A stretch of 64,000 nt of DNA from Lysobacter alkalisoli. Lineage in GTDB: Bacteria > Pseudomonadota > Gammaproteobacteria > Xanthomonadales > Xanthomonadaceae. Shown piece after piece: positions 61,399-64,000 of this stretch. The notes below the pieces were generated by a model that was not told where the DNA came from, did no database searches, and saw only the letters and a program-made list of their open reading frames with translations. A program made the translations under genes and the position numbers. The stretch is from contig NZ_CP041242.1 in assembly GCF_006547045.1 (NCBI RefSeq), positions 816,001 to 880,000 of the forward strand, given 5' to 3'. How positions within the stretch are numbered: the first letter of the stretch is position 1; every line of letters begins with the position of its first letter.

Positions 61399-63942
61399 TC
61401 AATCCGCCAGTCCGTCGCTGATCGTCCTGGTCAGCGTGCCCTGGGCATCGTCACCGCTGTACTCCCAGAAGAACGCACCGCCCAGGCCCTGTGCCTTCAC
61501 GTACTGCATCTTCTCGGCGATCATCGCCGGCGTGTCGTAGCTCCAGAACGTGTTGCCGTCGTACTTCCAGGTCGCACGCGCGCTGGCGTCGGTGTACTCG
61601 GTGCCAGGCTTGTTCTTGATGACCTTCCAGTCCTCGATTCCGGCCTCGTAGGTGCCCGGCGCGGCGGAACCGCTCTGGTACAGCCCATTGTTGACGTTGG
61701 CCACGTTGGTCCAGCCGCGGCCGTAGTAGCCGATGCCGAGGTTGAGCTTGTGTGCAGGCACGCCGCGGGCGATGAAGGCCTCGATCGCATCGTTGGAGTT
61801 GTACAGCGCCTGGTCGCCGGTCGACGGGTCGTTGGGCGAATCGAACAACGCCGAGTGATGGTTGGTCCGCGGATCCCACGCGCCGTGGAAGTCGTAGGTC
61901 ATCACGTTGATGAAGTCGAGGTACGGGTGATACGCGCCCGGATCGGTGACCCGGATCTTGTCGATGCCGGCGCCGACCGCAACCGTCAGCAGCAGGCCCG
62001 GTTGCACCGCGTCGAGCTGGCGGCGGAACTCGGCCAGCAGGGCGGTGAAGTTGGCATTGTCCTCGGGGCTGCCGCAGGTCAGGCCGCAAGCCACCGGGTA
62101 CTCCCAATCGAGGTCGATGCCGTCGAATACGCCCGCTGCCGCGCCCGGGCCACCGGCACCATCGGTGGCCGGCAGGTTGCCGTGGATGTAGGCATCGATG
62201 CAGGAGGCGACGAAAGCCTCGCGGTTGGCCGGCTTGGCCGCTTCGGAGAAGCCGCGCGACCAGGTCCAGCCGCCGAGCGAGATCAGCACCTTGATCTGCG
62301 GATGCCTGGCCTTGAGCTTCCTGAGCTGGTTCCAGTTGCCGCGCAGCGACTGGTCCCAGGTATCGCCTGCGCCGTCCACGCTTTCGGCCGCCGAGAACGC
62401 CTTGGTGTAGTCGGCGAACGCATCGCCGCCCTCGCCGGTGTTCGGGTTGGAGGCGATGGTCTTGCCGACCTCGCAACGGTTGTTGCGCACGTTGCCGAAC
62501 GCGTAGTTGATGTGGGTGGTGCGCGCGGCCGCGCCGCTGGTGTCGATGTCCTTGACCCGGTAGTTGCGGCCGTAGATGCCCCACTGGGTGAAGTAGCCGA
62601 TCACGCGCTTGTCGCCGGGCACCGGTGCGCCTGTGGTCGAGGCGCTGATCACCGTGCTCTGGGCCGAGGCATTGCCGGCCACGTCGCGCGCGCGAACCCG
62701 ATAGCTGTAGGCGGTTTCGGGTGTCAGTCCGGCGTCGGTGAACGTCGTTTGCGCAGTCGAGCCGACCGGTTGCCCGCCGCGGTAGACGTCGTAGCCGGCG
62801 ACGCCGCTGCCACCCGGGTTGTCGGTCGAGGCGTTCCATTTCAGGCTGATCGAGGTCGCGGTCTGCGCTGTCGATGCCAGGCCGGTCGGCACGCTAGGCG
62901 GGATGTCGTCATCGATTGGCACGGCGTCGACGGTGATGGTGATCGTGGCCGATGTGGTGCTGGCGCCGTCATTGTCGGTAGCGACTGCCGTCAGCGCGTG
63001 GGTGCCGGCGGTCGCATTGTTCCAGGTCACGCCATACGGCGCGCTGGTGTCGATGCCCAGCGACACGTTGCCGCGGAAGAACTCCACGCTGACGATCTGG
63101 CCATCGTTATCGCTGGCGCTGGCAGCGATCGCGATGCTGTCGCCCTCGTTGAAGCGGGCGCCGTGGACCGGTGCGGTCAGGGCCACGCTTGGCGACTGGT
63201 TGTCATCGCCGCTGCAGACACCGAGGTCCTTCCACGGCCCCCATTCGCCCGATTGCGCCGGGTTGTCGCCCTGTGTCCACCACTTGGCTTCATGGTTGCG
63301 GCCGTTGTGGGTCACGCGGTCGCCCTGCGTGTAGACGGCCGTGGACGACCAGGCGGTATGGCAGCCACTGCCGCCGCCGCTGGCCGTCACCGTGATCGAG
63401 ACGATTGCCGAGGTGGCAGTCAGCCCACCGTCGTCGGTGGCCACGGCCCTGATCGCGTAGCTGCCGGCGGGAACACCGGTCCAGCTGATGCCATAGGGCG
63501 CGCTGGTGTCGGTGCCGAGCAGGGTGGTGCCCTGGAAGAACTCGACCTTGCTGATGCTGCCGTCGCTGTCGCTCGCATTCGCGCCGATGGCGATGGTGCT
63601 GCCCTCGGCGAAGCTGGCGCCGTTGGCGGGCGCGGTCAGGGCCACGGTCGGGGCGGCGTTGCCGCCATCACCGCCGTCACATGTGCCGAGATTGTCGTAG
63701 TAGGGCGCGCCGGACGGGTGATCCGGCGGGGCGTTCCAGATGTCCTGGTTCGCCTGGTACAGGGTGCTGCTTTTCACCAGCTTGTCGCCGGCGTGGTAGA
63801 CGGTGCCAGCGTTCCACTCGGCCACGCCGTCGCATACGGCGGCGAAAACGGCGTGGGGCGCGAGCGCGGCGAGCAGGGATACAGCGAGCACTGTCGTGAC
63901 GCGTGGGCGTCGGGTTCTTGTGCGAGGTATTGCGCATTTCAT
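61399..63942 (-). CDS. secreted multi-domain GH18 chitinase
   Basis: An 847-residue exported enzyme. The signal peptide (TVLAVSLLAALAPHAVFA) is followed by a CBM5/12-like chitin-binding module (about 36-86, with VYHAGDKLVKSSTLYQANQDIWNAPP). Two bacterial Ig-like repeats come next (SVALTAPVHGARFNEG and VALTAPANGASFAEG types), with a second chitin-binding module (CHTAWSSTAVYTQGDRV) between them, then a fibronectin-III domain (PPSVPTGLASTAQTATSISLKW). The GH18 domain fills the C-terminal 400 residues: SLGGWTWS and the catalytic FDGIDLDWEYP with Glu614. ATG 63942 follows an aaggagag ribosome site. A terminator lies past the stop. It cuts chitin outside the cell. Confidence 0.95.
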   Translation of the reverse strand: MKCAIPRTRTRRPRVTTVLAVSLLAALAPHAVFAAVCDGVAEWNAGTVYHAGDKLVKSSTLYQANQDIWNAPPDHPSGAPYYDNLGTCDGGDGGNAAPTVALTAPANGASFAEGSTIAIGANASDSDGSISKVEFFQGTTLLGTDTSAPYGISWTGVPAGSYAIRAVATDDGGLTATSAIVSITVTASGGGSGCHTAWSSTAVYTQGDRVTHNGRNHEAKWWTQGDNPAQSGEWGPWKDLGVCSGDDNQSPSVALTAPVHGARFNEGDSIAIAASASDNDGQIVSVEFFRGNVSLGIDTSAPYGVTWNNATAGTHALTAVATDNDGASTTSATITITVDAVPIDDDIPPSVPTGLASTAQTATSISLKWNASTDNPGGSGVAGYDVYRGGQPVGSTAQTTFTDAGLTPETAYSYRVRARDVAGNASAQSTVISASTTGAPVPGDKRVIGYFTQWGIYGRNYRVKDIDTSGAAARTTHINYAFGNVRNNRCEVGKTIASNPNTGEGGDAFADYTKAFSAAESVDGAGDTWDQSLRGNWNQLRKLKARHPQIKVLISLGGWTWSRGFSEAAKPANREAFVASCIDAYIHGNLPATDGAGGPGAAAGVFDGIDLDWEYPVACGLTCGSPEDNANFTALLAEFRRQLDAVQPGLLLTVAVGAGIDKIRVTDPGAYHPYLDFINVMTYDFHGAWDPRTNHHSALFDSPNDPSTGDQALYNSNDAIEAFIARGVPAHKLNLGIGYYGRGWTNVANVNNGLYQSGSAAPGTYEAGIEDWKVIKNKPGTEYTDASARATWKYDGNTFWSYDTPAMIAEKMQYVKAQGLGGAFFWEYSGDDAQGTLTRTISDGLAD

Positions 63943-64000
63943 GAGCGTCTCTCCTTGGAACAATGCGGTGTCGGAGCCGTCGGCCATGGATGGCCGGTGC

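Overview
The window is GC-rich (roughly two thirds G+C by eye), tightly packed gammaproteobacterial DNA. Gene content and repeats point to the Xanthomonadaceae/Lysobacteraceae (Lysobacter or Luteimonas type). The pointers are five TonB-dependent receptors in 64 kb, a hemP / haem receptor / DUF6607 trio, a manganese riboswitch before a GDT1-family exporter, a SAM-I riboswitch before metX-metB-hom, a lysine-rich H1-like protein, and REP-like palindromes carrying the gtagcccgggta core. The genus is inferred; no rRNA or tRNA gene was found. Most of the window is chromosomal housekeeping, with no prophage, insertion sequence, CRISPR array or plasmid signature.

Layout. 0-7 kb: end of an ABC-2 permease, a YdjM-type membrane protein, a methyltransferase, dusB, and an iron operon (Fur box, TonB receptor, PepSY protein). 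7-12 kb: YegP, ribokinase plus CNT nucleoside transporter, a membrane diguanylate cyclase-like protein with RGDEF, and a GDT1/MntX-like gene behind a yybP-ykoY riboswitch. 12-17 kb: aldo/keto reductase, then Fur box-hemP-haem receptor-DUF6607. 17-22 kb: ECF sigma factor, likely anti-sigma protein, double-PDZ protein, then a FecA-like receptor with a Fur box. 22-31 kb: SPFH/NfeD pair, gcvT and gcvH, an AT-rich island leading into an H1-like gene, a serine hydrolase, LemA and an M48 protease. 31-40 kb: GMC oxidoreductase, ADP/ATP-carrier-like transporter, DUF4442 thioesterase-like protein, fadE, TetR regulator, GTP-type PEP carboxykinase.

40-49 kb is the most accessory-looking part. It holds a TonB receptor broken by one missing base, a small secreted protein, a methyltransferase and 2OG-Fe(II) oxygenase pair, an intact 897-residue TonB receptor, and a small secreted protein whose C-terminus looks like the end of a TonB receptor. 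The two large receptors share an almost identical promoter and leader, so they may form one uptake/modification system of unknown substrate. 49-64 kb: hslO, mtgA, a GT2 glycosyltransferase, a CBS protein, a hemolysin-III protein, prfC, an M23 peptidase, a beta-propeller lipoprotein, the SAM-regulated metX-metB-hom operon, and a modular GH18 chitinase.

Regulation visible in the sequence: three Fur-type boxes before iron/haem receptors, two metabolite riboswitches, several Rho-independent terminators, and a dispersed palindromic element near 19.4 and 61.2 kb. The metX-metB-hom genes overlap by 4 bp at each junction. The hom gene carries a widespread intergenic palindrome translated in frame.
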